DNA of 64,000 nucleotides from positions 55,518 through 119,517 of the forward strand of contig JAAWAB010000003.1 of NCBI GenBank assembly GCA_022791915.1. The letters are read 5' to 3'. The DNA is from Clostridia bacterium (GTDB lineage: Bacteria > Bacillota > Clostridia > Christensenellales > Pumilibacteraceae). Within the stretch, counting starts at the first letter, position 1; every line of letters begins with the position of its first letter. This document shows, in pieces, positions 63,982 to 64,000 of the stretch. The position numbers and the translations under genes are program-made. Below the pieces are notes generated by a model, which saw only the letters and a list, made by a program, of their open reading frames with translations, had not been told where the DNA came from and did not search any database.

Positions 63982-64000
63982 AGCAAGAAACACACTTAAC

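Noticed and set aside
1..64000. CRISPR array, insertion sequence or rRNA
   Set aside because: No regularly spaced repeats, transposase frames or rRNA stretches were seen by reading both strands.

Overview
The window reads as chromosome of an endospore-forming, low-to-mid GC Firmicute, most likely an uncultured gut Clostridia lineage. The reasons are spoVAC-spoVAD-spoVAE and yunB, a T-box leader on pheST, the ftsK/rimO/pgsA/cinA/recA/rny and miaB/mutS/mutL/miaA orders, strong AGGAGG-type ribosome sites and lipobox lipoproteins. No insertion sequence, prophage or CRISPR array was seen.

Layout. Bases 1-33.6 kb are housekeeping genes, almost all on the plus strand. They comprise partial ftsK/spoIIIE, rimO, pgsA, cinA, recA and rny; a spore block (DUF421 protein, a 32-codon ORF, spoVAC/AD/AE, yunB); T-box-pheS-pheT, a U32 peptidase and mutS2; a two-component system with a small membrane protein; a cysteine desulfurase with thiI; a class A penicillin-binding protein on the minus strand; and the overlapping chain miaB-mutS-mutL-miaA-ynbB. 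At about 33.6-34.9 kb lies a XerS-like recombinase with a dif-like palindrome just upstream of its promoter. Gene orientation flips there, so this may be the replication terminus.

Bases 35-57 kb hold a glycan-use locus, mostly on the minus strand. One apparent 10-gene operon runs from 49.1 to 35.1 kb. It encodes a permease fused to an LppM-like lipoprotein domain, a second permease, a solute-binding lipoprotein, an anchored surface protein, two paralogous GH-A-type lipoprotein glycosidases, an anchored GDPD-family enzyme, a sugar isomerase/epimerase-like protein and two Gfo/Idh/MocA oxidoreductases. A divergent AraC regulator, a 980-residue modular surface protein, a cytoplasmic GH78 alpha-L-rhamnosidase and a third, atypical Gfo/Idh protein complete it. 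The products suggest surface capture and trimming of a probably rhamnose-containing glycan, import of oligosaccharides, and intracellular cleavage possibly using oxidised (3-keto) intermediates.

Bases 57-64 kb return to mixed functions: two small unrecognised proteins, a YgjP-type metalloprotease, an acyl-ACP thioesterase, a membrane-anchored PadR-like regulator, a VTT-domain membrane protein, RNase HI, proC and tRNA-Trp.

The most novel-looking items are a shared Cys-Gly-Ser C-terminal anchor on three surface proteins, the lipoprotein-permease fusion, the PadR-membrane fusion, the candidate XerS/dif terminus, and repeated operator-like words in the glycan-locus promoters.
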